64,000 bases of DNA from Actinomadura pelletieri DSM 43383 (GTDB taxonomy: Bacteria > Actinomycetota > Actinomycetes > Streptosporangiales > Streptosporangiaceae), in NCBI RefSeq assembly GCF_003634705.1, contig NZ_RBWU01000009.1, positions 52,307-116,306 on the forward strand, given 5' to 3'. The translations under genes and the position numbers were made by a program. The notes beneath the pieces were generated by a model, which was not told where the DNA came from, made no database searches, and worked only from the letters and a program-made list of their open reading frames with translations. Below, one piece after another: positions 1-8,876 of the stretch. Positions within the stretch are counted from its first letter, which is position 1. Every line of letters starts with the position of its first letter.

Positions 1-234
1 ATCCAGACCGGTGCCGCCCTCATCCCCGTGACACTCTGGTACGAGGGCGAGTACTGGGCGGCGCGGGTCCACGAGGAGATCCCCGTGCCGGAGGAGGGCC
101 GCAGGCAGGAGAAGATCCAGGCCATGACGCAGGAACTCGCGCGGGTCTTCGAGCAGGGCATCGCCGCCCACCCCGAGGACTGGCACATGCTGCAGAAGGT
201 CTGGGTGGACGACCTGGCGGATGGCGGCCGGTGA
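1..234 (+). CDS. Phosphatidylinositol mannoside acyltransferase, C-terminal fragment
   Basis: Only the last 77 codons are in the window; the reading frame is open from base 1. The segment contains IPVTLWYEGEYWAARV and ends with a region rich in charged residues and HPEDWHMLQKVW, which matches the C-terminal end of LpxL/HtrB-like acyltransferases (the E-D-W motif near the end is typical). In actinobacteria the family member just upstream of pimA acylates phosphatidylinositol mannosides at the membrane. The stop overlaps the longest possible pimA reading frame. The assignment rests on the short tail plus the neighbour, so the family is likely and the substrate is inferred. Confidence 0.8.
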   Translation: MQTGAALIPVTLWYEGEYWAARVHEEIPVPEEGRRQEKIQAMTQELARVFEQGIAAHPEDWHMLQKVWVDDLADGGR

Positions 235-259
235 GAGTCGGCTCATGAAGATCGGCCGC

Positions 260-1447
260 ATGAAGATCGGAATCGTCTGCCCGTACACGTGGAATGTGCC
301 GGGCGGCGTCCAGCAGCACATCGGCGACCTCGCCGAGGCGCTGATCGCGCACGGCCACGACGTGTCGGTCATCACCCCCGCCGACGACGACGTGCCGCTG
401 CCGCCGTACGTGGTGTCGGCGGGCCGCGCCGTGCCCGTGCCCTACAACGGCTCGGTGGCCCGGCTGGCTTTCGGGTTCCGGTCGGCGGGCCGCGTCCGGC
501 GCTGGATCCGCGAGGGCGGCTTCGACGTCCTGCACGTCCACGAGCCCGCCGCGCCGTCGCTGGGCCTGCTCGCCTGCTGGGCCGCGGACGGCCCGATCGT
601 CGGCACCTTCCACGCGTCCTATGTGCGGTCGCGGGCGCTGTCGGTCATGTCGCCGGTCCTCAGCAGCGCGCTGGAGAAGATCACCGGGCGGATCGCCGTG
701 TCCGAGGCCGCCCGCACGAGCCTCGTCGAGCACCTCGGCGGCGACGCCGTGCTGATCCCCAACGGCGTCGCGACCGATCGGTACGCGATGGCCGAACCGC
801 TGCCCGGCTGGCCCGGACGCGCCTCGGCGGCGGACCCGGCGGACCCGTCCCTTCCCCTCGGTGACGGCGGCGCCCTCGGCTTCCTCGGCCGGATGGACGA
901 GCCGCGCAAGGGCCTGGACGTGCTGCTGCGCGCGTTCGAGATCCTCGGGCGGCGCCGGCCCGGCCTGCGGCTGCTGATCGCCGGGCCGGGCGACGCCGAC
1001 GACGTGACGGCCCGCGTCGCCCCGCAGTTGCGGGACCGGGTCGTCGTCCTCGGCCTCGTCAGCGAGGAGGACAAGGTCCGCGCCTACCATTCGGTGGACG
1101 TGTTCGTCGCGCCGAACCTCGGCGGCGAGAGCTTCGGCATCGTCCTCGCCGAGGCGATGTCGGCGGGCGCCCCCATCCTGGCCAGCGACATCGAGGCGTT
1201 CGAACGGGTGCTGCGCGGCGGGCGGGCCGGGGCGCTGTTCCCGGCGGGCGACCACGAGGCCCTCGCGGCGGCGGCCGGGGAGCTGCTCGACGACCCGGCG
1301 CGCCGCAAGCAACTGTCGGCGGAGGCCCGCGCGGCCGTCCGCGCCTACGACTGGTCGGCGGTGGCCCGCGACGTGCTGAGGGTGTACGAGACGGTCACGC
1401 TCGGCGGCGCCGGCGCGGGCGTCGTCGAGTCGGGACCCGGCGCGTAG
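260..1447 (+). CDS. pimA: Phosphatidyl-myo-inositol mannosyltransferase (GT4 family)
   Basis: GT4 glycosyltransferase of about 395 residues. It adds the first mannose from GDP-mannose to phosphatidylinositol on the cytoplasmic face of the membrane. Visible features are the N-terminal MKIGIVCPYTWNVPGGVQQH (GG loop of the GT-B fold), GTFHASY, the start of the C-terminal nucleotide domain at FLGRMDEPRKGLDVLL, and the E-x7-E catalytic motif in GGESFGIVLAEAMSAGAP. The family usually starts at MRIGIV, so I chose 260. An in-frame ATG at 245 is part of an imperfect 15-base duplication (ATGAAGATCGG twice), and a GTG-like start at 221 would overlap the preceding gene. Confidence 0.9.
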   Translation: MKIGIVCPYTWNVPGGVQQHIGDLAEALIAHGHDVSVITPADDDVPLPPYVVSAGRAVPVPYNGSVARLAFGFRSAGRVRRWIREGGFDVLHVHEPAAPSLGLLACWAADGPIVGTFHASYVRSRALSVMSPVLSSALEKITGRIAVSEAARTSLVEHLGGDAVLIPNGVATDRYAMAEPLPGWPGRASAADPADPSLPLGDGGALGFLGRMDEPRKGLDVLLRAFEILGRRRPGLRLLIAGPGDADDVTARVAPQLRDRVVVLGLVSEEDKVRAYHSVDVFVAPNLGGESFGIVLAEAMSAGAPILASDIEAFERVLRGGRAGALFPAGDHEALAAAAGELLDDPARRKQLSAEARAAVRAYDWSAVARDVLRVYETVTLGGAGAGVVESGPGA

Positions 1448-1460
1448 GGGGTGCGGCACG

Positions 1461-2000
1461 ATGTACGACTGGATCATCGACGTCCTGTTCTGGGTCGCCG
1501 TCGTGTTCCTGGTGGCCGTGTACGTGTCGTGGCGCGCGACCCGGCTCGACCGGCTGCACGTCCGTGTCGAGACGGCGCGGGCGGCGCTGGACGCGGCCCT
1601 GGTCAGGCGGGCCGCCGCCGCGCTGGAACTGGCCGCCTCACGGCTCCTGGACCCGGCCGCGAGCCTGGTGCTGGCCACCGCCGCGCACGAGGCCCGCACC
1701 GCCGACGCCGACAACCGGGAGTTCGCCGAGAGCGACCTGTCGCGGGCGCTGCGCGCCGTCGTCGACCAGCCCGAGTTCGTCGGCACGCTCACCGCCGGCG
1801 GCACCGGGGAGGGCGCGGCGATGCTGGACGAACTGTCCTCGTCCGCGGCGAAGGTCGCCTACGCCCGCCGCTTCTACAACGACGCCGTCGCCCAGGCGAG
1901 GATCGCCCGCCGCAAACCCCTCATCCGGATCCTGCCGCTCGCGGGCCGCGCCCCCCTTCCCGACTTCTTCGAGATCGACGACGACCCGCCCGGGATCTGA
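1461..2000 (+). CDS. LemA-like membrane-anchored protein
   Basis: 179-residue protein with one N-terminal membrane helix (about residues 5-22, IIDVLFWVAVVFLVAVYVSW) followed by a helical domain. The helices rich in alanine and arginine, and the C-terminal motif AYARRFYNDAVAQARIARRK followed by PLIRILPLAGRAPLPDFFEID, resemble the end of LemA family proteins (R-x-x-YN...V). Function is unknown. It starts 13 bases after pimA, so it is probably co-transcribed. It has no enzymatic motif. The LemA match is by eye and moderate. Confidence 0.65.
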   Translation: MYDWIIDVLFWVAVVFLVAVYVSWRATRLDRLHVRVETARAALDAALVRRAAAALELAASRLLDPAASLVLATAAHEARTADADNREFAESDLSRALRAVVDQPEFVGTLTAGGTGEGAAMLDELSSSAAKVAYARRFYNDAVAQARIARRKPLIRILPLAGRAPLPDFFEIDDDPPGI

Positions 2001-2090
2001 TCCGGGGCGGGCCGGGCCGTGCCGTGACCGGCGAGTGCGTTCGGTCGCGTTCGCTACCCTCTGGCAGACCGGTCAAGGGAGGGGCGAAAC

Positions 2091-3152
2091 GTGCGATCCG
2101 TTAGGGCCGAAAGCGGCGGCCGGGGAACCGTCGTCCGGCGGAGGGCGGGTGCGTGGCTCGGCGTTCTCGTCCTCGGCGCAGCCGCGCTGCCCGCCTGCTC
2201 GGACTCCGGCGGCCCCGCCACGGCGCCCCCGCCGAGCGATCCCGGCGGGCCGGTGGGGTCCGCGACGCCCGCGCCCACGCCCGCGACGCACCCGTTCACC
2301 GGCGGGACGAAGGGTGTCACCAACCCCGTTCTCGCCGTCAAGATCGAGAACACGAGTCCCGCGCTGCCGCAGAGCGGGGTGGCCGCCGCCGACATCGTGT
2401 ACGTCGAGCAGGTCGAGGGCGGCGAGACCCGGCTGATGACGGTGTACTCGTCACGGCTGCCCGAACGCGTCGGGCCCGTCCGCAGCGCCCGGATCTCCGA
2501 CCTGCACATCCTGCCGCAGTTCGGGCGCCCCGCCTTCGCCTTCTCCGGTGTCCAGAGCAAGATGAAGAAGCACGTCCGCGCCGCGCCGGTGTACGACGTC
2601 TCCCACGAGAAGACGGGCGCCGCCTACTTCAGGTCCAGCGCCAAGCCGATGCCGTACAACCTCTACGCCGCCCCGAGGGCCCTGCTGAGGCACGCGCCCA
2701 AGGCGGAAGGGCCGCGCGACATCGGGTTCCGCTTCGGCGCCGCGCCCGCGGGCGGCAGGCCACTCAAGTCCTTCACCGCCAGATGGCCGTCCGCGCGGAT
2801 GGGTTTCACCTGGTCGGCCAAGCACCGGCGCTGGCTCGCCAGTTGGGGCGGGCGCCCCGACCGCGCCGCCGAGGGCGGGATTCTGGGCGGCCGGACGATC
2901 GTCGTCCAGTACGCCAGGACGACCCGGTCGAAGTTCCACGACTTCCTCGGCAGCTACACCCCGCTGATCCACACCACCGGAACCGGACGGGCCCTCGTCC
3001 TGCGCGACGGTAAGGCGTACAAGACCACGTGGTCGCGTCCGTCCGAGGAGCAGGGCACCACGTTCACCACCGCGACCGGCGAACCGATGACCTTCGCGCC
3101 GGGACAGGTCTGGGTGGTCCTCGTCAACGACGGCAAGCCCTACATCCCCTAG
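2091..3152 (+). CDS. DUF3048 domain lipoprotein (YerB-like)
   Basis: 353 residues beginning with a GTG preceded by a strong purine-rich site (AGGGAGGGGCG). The N-terminus is a lipoprotein signal with lipobox LPAC (about residues 33-36), then a Ser/Pro/Thr-rich linker. From about residue 75 the DUF3048 pattern follows: VLAVKIENTSPALPQSGV, ADIVYVEQVEGGETRLM and RVGPVRSARISDL. The C-terminal half carries the second DUF3048 subdomain (KFHDFLGSYTP, GQVWVVLVNDGKPY). The family is extracytoplasmic and of unknown function; YerB of Bacillus is the namesake. It sits alone between the pimA pair and pdxS. Confidence 0.85.
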   Translation: MRSVRAESGGRGTVVRRRAGAWLGVLVLGAAALPACSDSGGPATAPPPSDPGGPVGSATPAPTPATHPFTGGTKGVTNPVLAVKIENTSPALPQSGVAAADIVYVEQVEGGETRLMTVYSSRLPERVGPVRSARISDLHILPQFGRPAFAFSGVQSKMKKHVRAAPVYDVSHEKTGAAYFRSSAKPMPYNLYAAPRALLRHAPKAEGPRDIGFRFGAAPAGGRPLKSFTARWPSARMGFTWSAKHRRWLASWGGRPDRAAEGGILGGRTIVVQYARTTRSKFHDFLGSYTPLIHTTGTGRALVLRDGKAYKTTWSRPSEEQGTTFTTATGEPMTFAPGQVWVVLVNDGKPYIP

Positions 3153-3277
3153 GCCCTCCACCCAGGCCCTACAACTCGTAAGGCCGGGGGCCCGGGTCGT
3201 TGACACTGTGCCGGGTCGAACGCTCGTACGAGCAGGGAATACCATGGAAGGCGACTTATCGCCCGTTCTCGTGAGGT

Positions 3278-4213
3278 ATGCCCGTGTCCACTTCCACTTC
3301 CGCCCCCGACACCACCGCACCGGAGACGGCGCCGGAGACGGGGACCGCCCGCGTCAAGCGCGGAATGGCGGAGATGCTCAAGGGCGGCGTGATCATGGAC
3401 GTCGTCACCCCCGAACAGGCGAAGATCGCCGAAGACGCGGGCGCGGTCGCCGTCATGGCCCTGGAGCGGGTGCCCGCCGACATCCGCGCCGAGGGCGGCA
3501 TCTCCCGGATGAGCGACCCCGACATGATCGACGGGATCATCAACGCGGTGTCCATCCCGGTCATGGCCAAGGCCCGTATCGGCCACTTCGTCGAGGCGCA
3601 GGTGCTCCAGGCGCTCGGCGTCGACTACATCGACGAGTCCGAGGTGCTCACCCCCGCCGACTACGAGCACCACATCGACAAGTGGGCGTTCACCGTCCCG
3701 TTCGTCTGCGGCGCCACCAGCCTCGGCGAGGCGCTGCGCCGCATCACCGAGGGCGCGGCGATGATCCGCTCCAAGGGTGAGGCCGGCACCGGCGACGTCT
3801 CCAACGCCACCACCCACATGCGGCGGATCCGCCAGGAGATCCGGCGGCTCCAGTCCCTGCCCGAGGACGAGCTGTACGTCGCCGCCAAGGAACTCCAGGC
3901 GCCCTACGAGCTGGTCAGGGAGGTCGCCGAGGCCGGGAAGCTGCCCGTCGTGCTGTTCACCGCGGGCGGCATCGCCACCCCCGCCGACGCGGCCATGATG
4001 ATGCAGCTCGGCGCCGAGGGCGTCTTCGTCGGCTCCGGGATCTTCAAGTCCGGCAACCCGGCGCAGCGCGCCGAGGCCATCGTGAAGGCCACCACCTTCC
4101 ACGACGACCCCGGTGTGATCGCCAAGGTGTCCCGTGGTCTCGGCGAGGCCATGGTCGGCATCAACGCCGCCTCCCTCGGCGAGGACCAGAAGTTCGCCGG
4201 ACGGGGCTGGTAG
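3278..4213 (+). CDS. pdxS: Pyridoxal 5'-phosphate synthase, lyase subunit PdxS
   Basis: PdxS makes PLP from ribose 5-phosphate, glyceraldehyde 3-phosphate and ammonia supplied by PdxT. The 311-residue protein has a Thr/Pro-rich N-terminal tail of about 25 residues before RVKRGMAEMLKGGVIMDVV. The TIM-barrel motifs AVAVMALERVPADIRAEGG, VMAKARIGHFVEAQ, SEVLTPAD and FTAGGIATPADAAMMMQLG are all present. Length is slightly above the usual 290-305 because of the tail. An upstream TTGACA at 3200-3205 could be a -35 box, but no convincing -10 follows at normal spacing. pdxT lies about 870 bases downstream, with one gene between them. Confidence 0.96.
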   Translation: MPVSTSTSAPDTTAPETAPETGTARVKRGMAEMLKGGVIMDVVTPEQAKIAEDAGAVAVMALERVPADIRAEGGISRMSDPDMIDGIINAVSIPVMAKARIGHFVEAQVLQALGVDYIDESEVLTPADYEHHIDKWAFTVPFVCGATSLGEALRRITEGAAMIRSKGEAGTGDVSNATTHMRRIRQEIRRLQSLPEDELYVAAKELQAPYELVREVAEAGKLPVVLFTAGGIATPADAAMMMQLGAEGVFVGSGIFKSGNPAQRAEAIVKATTFHDDPGVIAKVSRGLGEAMVGINAASLGEDQKFAGRGW

Positions 4214-4358
4214 CAGATCGGGCACCCCCCTCTCCACAGCACGCCCTGACAGGGTTTACGCTGGCGGCGCGGCCGGTGACCGGGGCCTTGTCGGGGGGCT
4301 GGGGGCGTTCCCCGGAACGAGGCGTCCGGGGCGGCGCCCGGCCGCGGGAGGGGAGAGC

Positions 4359-4973
4359 ATGGCTTGGTCGGTCGCGCTGGCGTGCGCGAGGGTGGGCGAG
4401 GCCACCGAGGTGTTCCGTCCGGGTCTGGTACCCGACCCGGACGAGGCGGCCGTGATCGCCCGCCGCCTCTACCCGGCGGACACCCTCAGCGAGACCGGCG
4501 ACACCGTCCTGGACTTCGCGCTCTGGCCCTACGAGGACGAGCTGTTCGTCGGCGCGTTCGAGCGGGCGCTGCTGCTGTGCGACCGGCGGCTGTTCTACCT
4601 CGACGACGACGCCCGCCGGATCGCCGACACCGCCGCCGCCGCGCTGCCCGGCTCCCACTGCGGCGTGCTCGTCCTGCACACGGTCATCCGCGGCTGCTGG
4701 TTCCGCTGGTACGAGTCGGGCGAACTGCTCCGCGACGTGTTCGTCACGGCCGAGGACGGCGTCGTCGTCGACCAGGGGGAACGGCTTCCCGCCGAACGGC
4801 CGTTCTGGCGGCCGATCGACGAGGGCGTCCCGGACGTCCCGCTGCCGTTCGACCAGGAGGAGTTCGGGCTCGCGCTCGCCGAGGCCCACATGTTCGGCCG
4901 TGGCATCGCCGAGCGGGGCGAGGACGGGTTCCTGCCCCTGGAACTGCCGCTACGGCGCTTCAAGCACGTTTGA
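4359..4973 (+). CDS. DUF6928-type protein between pdxS and pdxT
   Basis: Protein of 204 residues if translation starts at the ATG preceded by GGGAGGGGAG; the frame is open further upstream but without conserved-looking sequence. It begins MAWSVALACARVGEATEVFR and has ARRLYPADTL, DELFVGAFERALLLCDRR, GVLVLHTVIRGCWFRWYESGE, RLPAERPFW and a PLPFDQEEFGLALAEAHMFG tail. This order of motifs resembles actinobacterial DUF6928 proteins. No catalytic motif, signal or membrane helix is visible. Its position between the two PLP synthase genes suggests co-expression with them, but a role in PLP metabolism is only a guess. Confidence 0.65.
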   Translation: MAWSVALACARVGEATEVFRPGLVPDPDEAAVIARRLYPADTLSETGDTVLDFALWPYEDELFVGAFERALLLCDRRLFYLDDDARRIADTAAAALPGSHCGVLVLHTVIRGCWFRWYESGELLRDVFVTAEDGVVVDQGERLPAERPFWRPIDEGVPDVPLPFDQEEFGLALAEAHMFGRGIAERGEDGFLPLELPLRRFKHV

Positions 4974-5078
4974 CGCGGCGGTCGGCGCCGCCGACACGGG
5001 AAGACGCACCGATTGGGAGGACGTTGTACGGAACGTCTAGGGTTGGATGATCCCCACGCGCCTCCCGGAAGGTTCTCC

Positions 5079-5696
5079 GTGACAGCTGTGCCGACGATCG
5101 GTGTCCTCGCTCTCCAGGGCGATGTGCGCGAGCACGCGCACGCGCTGGAGTCGGCCGGCGCGCGCGTGGTGCGCGTGCGCCGTCCCGACGAACTGGAACG
5201 GGTCGACGGGCTCGTCCTGCCCGGCGGGGAGTCCACCACCATGTGGCGGCTGGCACGCGCGTTCGACCTGCTGGAACCGCTGCGCAAGCGGATCGAGGCC
5301 GGGCTGCCCGCCTACGGCTCCTGCGCCGGCATGATCATGCTGGCGGACCGGATCCGGGACGGCGTCGCGGGCCAGGAGACGGTCGGGGGCATCGACATGA
5401 CCGTGCGCCGCAACGCGTTCGGCCGGCAGGTCGACTCGTTCGAGGCCGACGTCCCGCTGGCCGGTATGGGCGACACGCCGTACCACGCGGTTTTCATCCG
5501 CGCCCCGTGGGTGGAGTCCGTCGGGGACGCCGTCGAGGTGCTCGGACGGGCCGAGGGCGGTCCGAACGCCGGTAGGATCGTCGCCGTCCGCCAAGGGCGC
5601 CTGATGGCGACCGCGTTCCATCCGGAGTTGACAGGCGATTTCCGCGTGCACCACTACTTCGCCGATCTGGTGCGCCGGACGACAGAGAGGGAATGA
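5079..5696 (+). CDS. pdxT: Pyridoxal 5'-phosphate synthase, glutaminase subunit PdxT
   Basis: Class I glutamine amidotransferase that supplies ammonia to PdxS. The 205-residue sequence shows IGVLALQGDVREH, LPGGESTTMWRL, the nucleophile elbow AYGSCAGMIML (catalytic Cys) and the catalytic FHPELT near the end, with the usual PdxT insert GGIDMTVRRNAFGRQVDSF. GTG at 5079 is chosen because CCCGGAAGG stands at good distance; a second GTG nine bases on is also possible. It ends four bases before yebC, so the two are co-transcribed. Confidence 0.95.
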   Translation: MTAVPTIGVLALQGDVREHAHALESAGARVVRVRRPDELERVDGLVLPGGESTTMWRLARAFDLLEPLRKRIEAGLPAYGSCAGMIMLADRIRDGVAGQETVGGIDMTVRRNAFGRQVDSFEADVPLAGMGDTPYHAVFIRAPWVESVGDAVEVLGRAEGGPNAGRIVAVRQGRLMATAFHPELTGDFRVHHYFADLVRRTTERE

Positions 5697-5700
5697 CAGC

Positions 5701-6453
5701 ATGTCCGGCCATTCCAAATGGGCGACGACCAAGCACAAGAAGGCGGCACTCGACGCCAAGCGCGGCAAGCTCTTCGCCAAGCTGATCAAGAACATCGAGG
5801 TCGCGGCCCGCACCGGTGGCGGAGACCCCGACGCCAACCCGACCCTCTACGACGCCATCTACAAGGCGAAGAAGAACTCCGTCCCCAACGACAACATCGA
5901 GCGCGCGCGCAAGCGCGGCGCCGGTGAGGAGGCCGGGGGCGCCGACTGGCAGACCATCACCTACGAGGGGTACGCGCCCGGCGGGGTCGCCGTCCTCATC
6001 GAGTGCCTGACCGACAACCGCAACCGGGCCGCCTCGGAGGTCCGCGTCGCCCTCACCCGCAACGGCGGTTCCCTCGCCGACCCGGGCTCGGTGTCCTACA
6101 TGTTCAACCGCAAGGGCGTCGTGATCGTGCCCAAGTCGGGCACCACCGAGGACGAGGTCATGATGGCCGTCCTGGACGCCGGGGCCGAGGAGGTCAACGA
6201 CCTCGACGGGGAGAACTTCGAGGTCGTCAGCGAGGCCGGCGACCTGGTCGCGGTCCGCTCCGCCCTGGTCGACGCCGGGATCGACTACGAGTCGGCCGAG
6301 AGCAAGTTCCTGCCGAGCGTCACCGTCCCCCTCGACGAGGACAACGCCAAGAAGGTCTTCCGGCTCCTCGACGCCCTGGAGGACTCCGACGACGTCCAGG
6401 ACGTCTACGCCAACTTCGACGTGAGCGACGAGGTCCTCGCCACCCTCGACTGA
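5701..6453 (+). CDS. yebC: YebC/TACO1 family protein
   Basis: 250-residue member of the YebC/PmpR family, with the invariant N-terminus MSGHSKWATTKHKKAALDAKRGKLFAKLIKNI and the three-domain layout of the family: helical domain 1, then alpha/beta domains with GGSLADPGSVSYMF and AGAEEV. Family members are described as DNA-binding regulators and, more recently, as ribosome-associated factors that relieve stalling at proline runs. The length is standard. It precedes the ruvCAB operon, a common arrangement in bacteria. Confidence 0.95.
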   Translation: MSGHSKWATTKHKKAALDAKRGKLFAKLIKNIEVAARTGGGDPDANPTLYDAIYKAKKNSVPNDNIERARKRGAGEEAGGADWQTITYEGYAPGGVAVLIECLTDNRNRAASEVRVALTRNGGSLADPGSVSYMFNRKGVVIVPKSGTTEDEVMMAVLDAGAEEVNDLDGENFEVVSEAGDLVAVRSALVDAGIDYESAESKFLPSVTVPLDEDNAKKVFRLLDALEDSDDVQDVYANFDVSDEVLATLD

Positions 6454-6501
6454 CCCCGCGGTCCGTCCGGCGACACGCCCGGCCCACTGGACCGGCGCGC
6501 G

Positions 6502-6530
6502 TGAACAGGCGCGCGCCGAGTTGGTAGCGT
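6502..6530 (+). promoter_or_regulatory. Putative promoter of ruvCAB
   Basis: TGAACA at 6502-6507 and TAGCGT at 6525-6530 are separated by 17 bases, 33 bases before the ruvC start. Both hexamers fit relaxed actinobacterial housekeeping promoters (4 of 6 at -35, TAGnnT-type -10). This is a pattern match only. Confidence 0.45.
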
Positions 6531-6562
6531 GTTCGGCCGAACAGATGATCGAAGGAGCGGCC

Positions 6563-7138
6563 GTGCGGGTGATGGGGGTGGACCCCGGGCTCACCCGGTG
6601 CGGGGTGGGCGTCGTCGAGGGCGCCCCGGGCAAACGGCTCCACCTGGTGCACGTGTCCGTCGTGCGGACCGCGCCCGACGAGGACCACCCCCTGCGCCTG
6701 CTGGGCATCGAGTCGGGCATCGAGGCCCTCGTCGACGAGCTGCGTCCCGATGCCATCGCCGTCGAGCGGGTGTTCTCCCAGCACAACGTCCGCACCGTCA
6801 TGGGCACCGCGCAGGCGGCCGGGATCGCGATCCTCGCGGCGGCCCGGCGCGGGCTGCCCGTCGCGCTGTACACCCCGAGCGAGGCCAAGGCCGCCGTGAC
6901 CGGAAACGGCCGCGCCGACAAGGCGCAGATCACCAGGATGGTGACACGGCTGTTGTCCCTGGACACCGCGCCGAAGCCCGCCGACGCCGCGGACGCGCTC
7001 GCGCTCGCCATCTGCCATGTGTGGCGCGGCGGCGCCCAGCATCGCCTCGCCCACGCCCGGCGGTCGCGGATCGAGGAGGCGGCGCGGGCCGAGCGGGAGC
7101 GGCTCGCCGCCCGGACCAGAGGAGGAAGCAGCGAATGA
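6563..7138 (+). CDS. ruvC: Holliday junction endodeoxyribonuclease RuvC
   Basis: Resolvase that cuts four-way junctions together with the RuvAB motor. The catalytic acidic residues are in place: Asp in VMGVDPGLTRCGVG, Glu in AIAVERVFSQHNVRTVMG, and the C-terminal pair in DAADALALAICH. Length is 191 residues, slightly above E. coli RuvC because of a charged C-terminal tail (RRSRIEEAARAERERLAA). The GTG at 6563 follows GAAGGAG at five bases. An upstream in-frame start at 6521 is less likely. The stop overlaps the ruvA start (ATGA). Confidence 0.96.
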   Translation: MRVMGVDPGLTRCGVGVVEGAPGKRLHLVHVSVVRTAPDEDHPLRLLGIESGIEALVDELRPDAIAVERVFSQHNVRTVMGTAQAAGIAILAAARRGLPVALYTPSEAKAAVTGNGRADKAQITRMVTRLLSLDTAPKPADAADALALAICHVWRGGAQHRLAHARRSRIEEAARAERERLAARTRGGSSE

Positions 7139-7740
7139 TCGCCTTCGTCAGCGGCCGGGTGGCCGCCGCCGGGCCCGACGGGGCGGTGATCGACGTGCAC
7201 GGCGTCGGCCTGTCGGTGCAGTGCACCCCGGCCACGCTCGCCGGACTGCGGGTCGGCGAGGAGGCGACGGTCCCGACCTCCCTGGTCGTCCGCGAGGACT
7301 CCCTCACCCTGTTCGGTTTCGCCGACGACGACGAACGCGCCGTCTTCGAACTGCTGCAGACCGCGAGCGGCGTCGGGCCGCGCCTCGCGCTGGCGATGCT
7401 CGCCGTGCACACCCCCAACGCGCTGCGCCACGCGATGGCCACCGAGGACGTGACCGCGCTCACCAAGGTCCCCGGCATCGGCAAGAAGGGCGCCCAGCGG
7501 ATCGTCCTGGAACTGCGGGACCGCCTCGGCGGCCCGGTCGGGGACGGCGCGGCCGACGTCCGGGTGCCCCTCCGCGCCGAACCGTGGCGCGAGCAGGTCC
7601 AGCTGGGCCTGATCAACCTCGGCTGGTCCGCCAAGGACGCCGACGCCGCCGTGGACGCCGTCGCCGCCGAACTCGACGGGGGCGAGACGCCCCCGGTCGC
7701 GACCCTGCTGCGGTCGGCGCTGAAGAAGCTGAGCAAATGA
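7135..7740 (+). CDS. ruvA: Holliday junction branch migration protein RuvA
   Basis: 201 residues starting MIAFVSGRVAA, with the N-terminal OB fold (VHGVGLSVQCTP), the two helix-hairpin-helix elements (LLQTASGVGPRLALAML and LTKVPGIGKKGAQRIVLELRDR) and the C-terminal three-helix domain III (GLINLGWSAKDADAAVDAV) that contacts RuvB. It binds the junction as a tetramer and loads RuvB. A preceding GAGGAAG within the ruvC end supports the ATG. The end overlaps ruvB by four bases, so the three genes are translationally coupled. Confidence 0.96.
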   Translation: MIAFVSGRVAAAGPDGAVIDVHGVGLSVQCTPATLAGLRVGEEATVPTSLVVREDSLTLFGFADDDERAVFELLQTASGVGPRLALAMLAVHTPNALRHAMATEDVTALTKVPGIGKKGAQRIVLELRDRLGGPVGDGAADVRVPLRAEPWREQVQLGLINLGWSAKDADAAVDAVAAELDGGETPPVATLLRSALKKLSK

Positions 7741-8825
7741 GCGCCGGAAGCGAACCCGAGCGGCTGGTGTCGGCGGACGCGGACGGGCCCGAGGAACAGG
7801 TGATCGAGGCCGCGCTGCGGCCGAAGCGGCTCGACGACTTCATCGGGCAGGAACGCGTCCGCGAACAACTGTCGCTCGTGCTGCACGGCGCGCTGCGGCG
7901 CGGCCGTACGCCCGACCACGTACTGCTGTCGGGCGGACCCGGCCTCGGCAAGACCACCCTCGCCATGATCATCGCCGCGGAGCTCGGGCAGCCGCTGCGG
8001 ATCTCGTCCGGACCCGCCATCGAACGCGCCGGCGACCTCGCCGCGGTACTGTCGACCCTCGCCGAGGGCGAGGTGCTGTTCCTGGACGAGATCCACCGGC
8101 TGGCGCGGCCCGCCGAGGAGATGCTCTACATGGCGATGGAGGACTTCCGCGTCGACGTCGTCGTCGGCAAGGGGCCGGGCGCCACCGCGATCCCCCTCGA
8201 CATCGCGCCGTTCACGCTGGTGGGCGCCACCACCCGCGCGGGGATGCTGCCGGGGCCGCTGCGCGACCGGTTCGGGTTCGTCGCGCACATGGACTTCTAC
8301 GAGCCCGCCGAGCTGGAGATCATCGTCCGCCGGTCGGCGCGGCTGCTGGACGTGGAGATCACCGACGACGGCGCCGCCGAGGTCGCCGGACGCTCCCGGG
8401 GCACGCCCCGCATCGCCAACCGGCTGCTGCGCCGCGTCCGCGACTACGCCGAGGTTCGCGGCGACGGGAGGGTCGACAGGGAATCGGCCCGAACGGCACT
8501 GGCGTTGTACGAGGTGGACGAACGGGGCCTTGACCGGCTCGACCGCGCCGTCCTCGGGTCGCTGCTGCGCAAGTTCGGCGGGGGGCCGGTCGGCCTGTCG
8601 ACGCTGGCGGTGTCGGTCGGGGAGGAACCGGAGACCGTGGAGGTCGTCGCGGAGCCGTTCCTCGTCCGGCAGGGGCTGCTGGCCAGGACGCCGCGGGGAC
8701 GGGTCGCCACGGGCGCCGCGTGGGCGCATCTCGGGCTGACCCCGCCGCCGACCGCGCCGCTGGCCGGGACGCTGTTCGACCTGGACGACGACCGGGGCGA
8801 GAAGGCCGATCCCACCGAACAGTGA
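7737..8825 (+). CDS. ruvB: Holliday junction branch migration ATPase RuvB
   Basis: AAA+ hexameric motor of 362 residues. It has RPKRLDDFIGQ, Walker A GGPGLGKTT, Walker B LFLDEIHRL, sensor 1 LVGATTRAGML, the arginine finger PLRDRFGF, sensor 2 GTPRIANRLLRRVRDYA, and the C-terminal winged-helix domain (GPVGLSTLAVSVGEEPETVEVVAEPFL). The acidic C-terminus after GLTPP is slightly longer than in E. coli. The start is fixed by the ATGA overlap with ruvA. Confidence 0.97.
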   Translation: MSAGSEPERLVSADADGPEEQVIEAALRPKRLDDFIGQERVREQLSLVLHGALRRGRTPDHVLLSGGPGLGKTTLAMIIAAELGQPLRISSGPAIERAGDLAAVLSTLAEGEVLFLDEIHRLARPAEEMLYMAMEDFRVDVVVGKGPGATAIPLDIAPFTLVGATTRAGMLPGPLRDRFGFVAHMDFYEPAELEIIVRRSARLLDVEITDDGAAEVAGRSRGTPRIANRLLRRVRDYAEVRGDGRVDRESARTALALYEVDERGLDRLDRAVLGSLLRKFGGGPVGLSTLAVSVGEEPETVEVVAEPFLVRQGLLARTPRGRVATGAAWAHLGLTPPPTAPLAGTLFDLDDDRGEKADPTEQ

Positions 8826-8876
8826 TCATTCGGGTAACGGGTTGGGAACTTCCCGGCGTCGCCGGTCGTCGCGTCG

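Noticed and set aside
5494..7431. 645-codon minus-strand ORF over pdxT, yebC and ruvCA
   Set aside because: Crosses four good genes on the other strand and has no recognisable domain.
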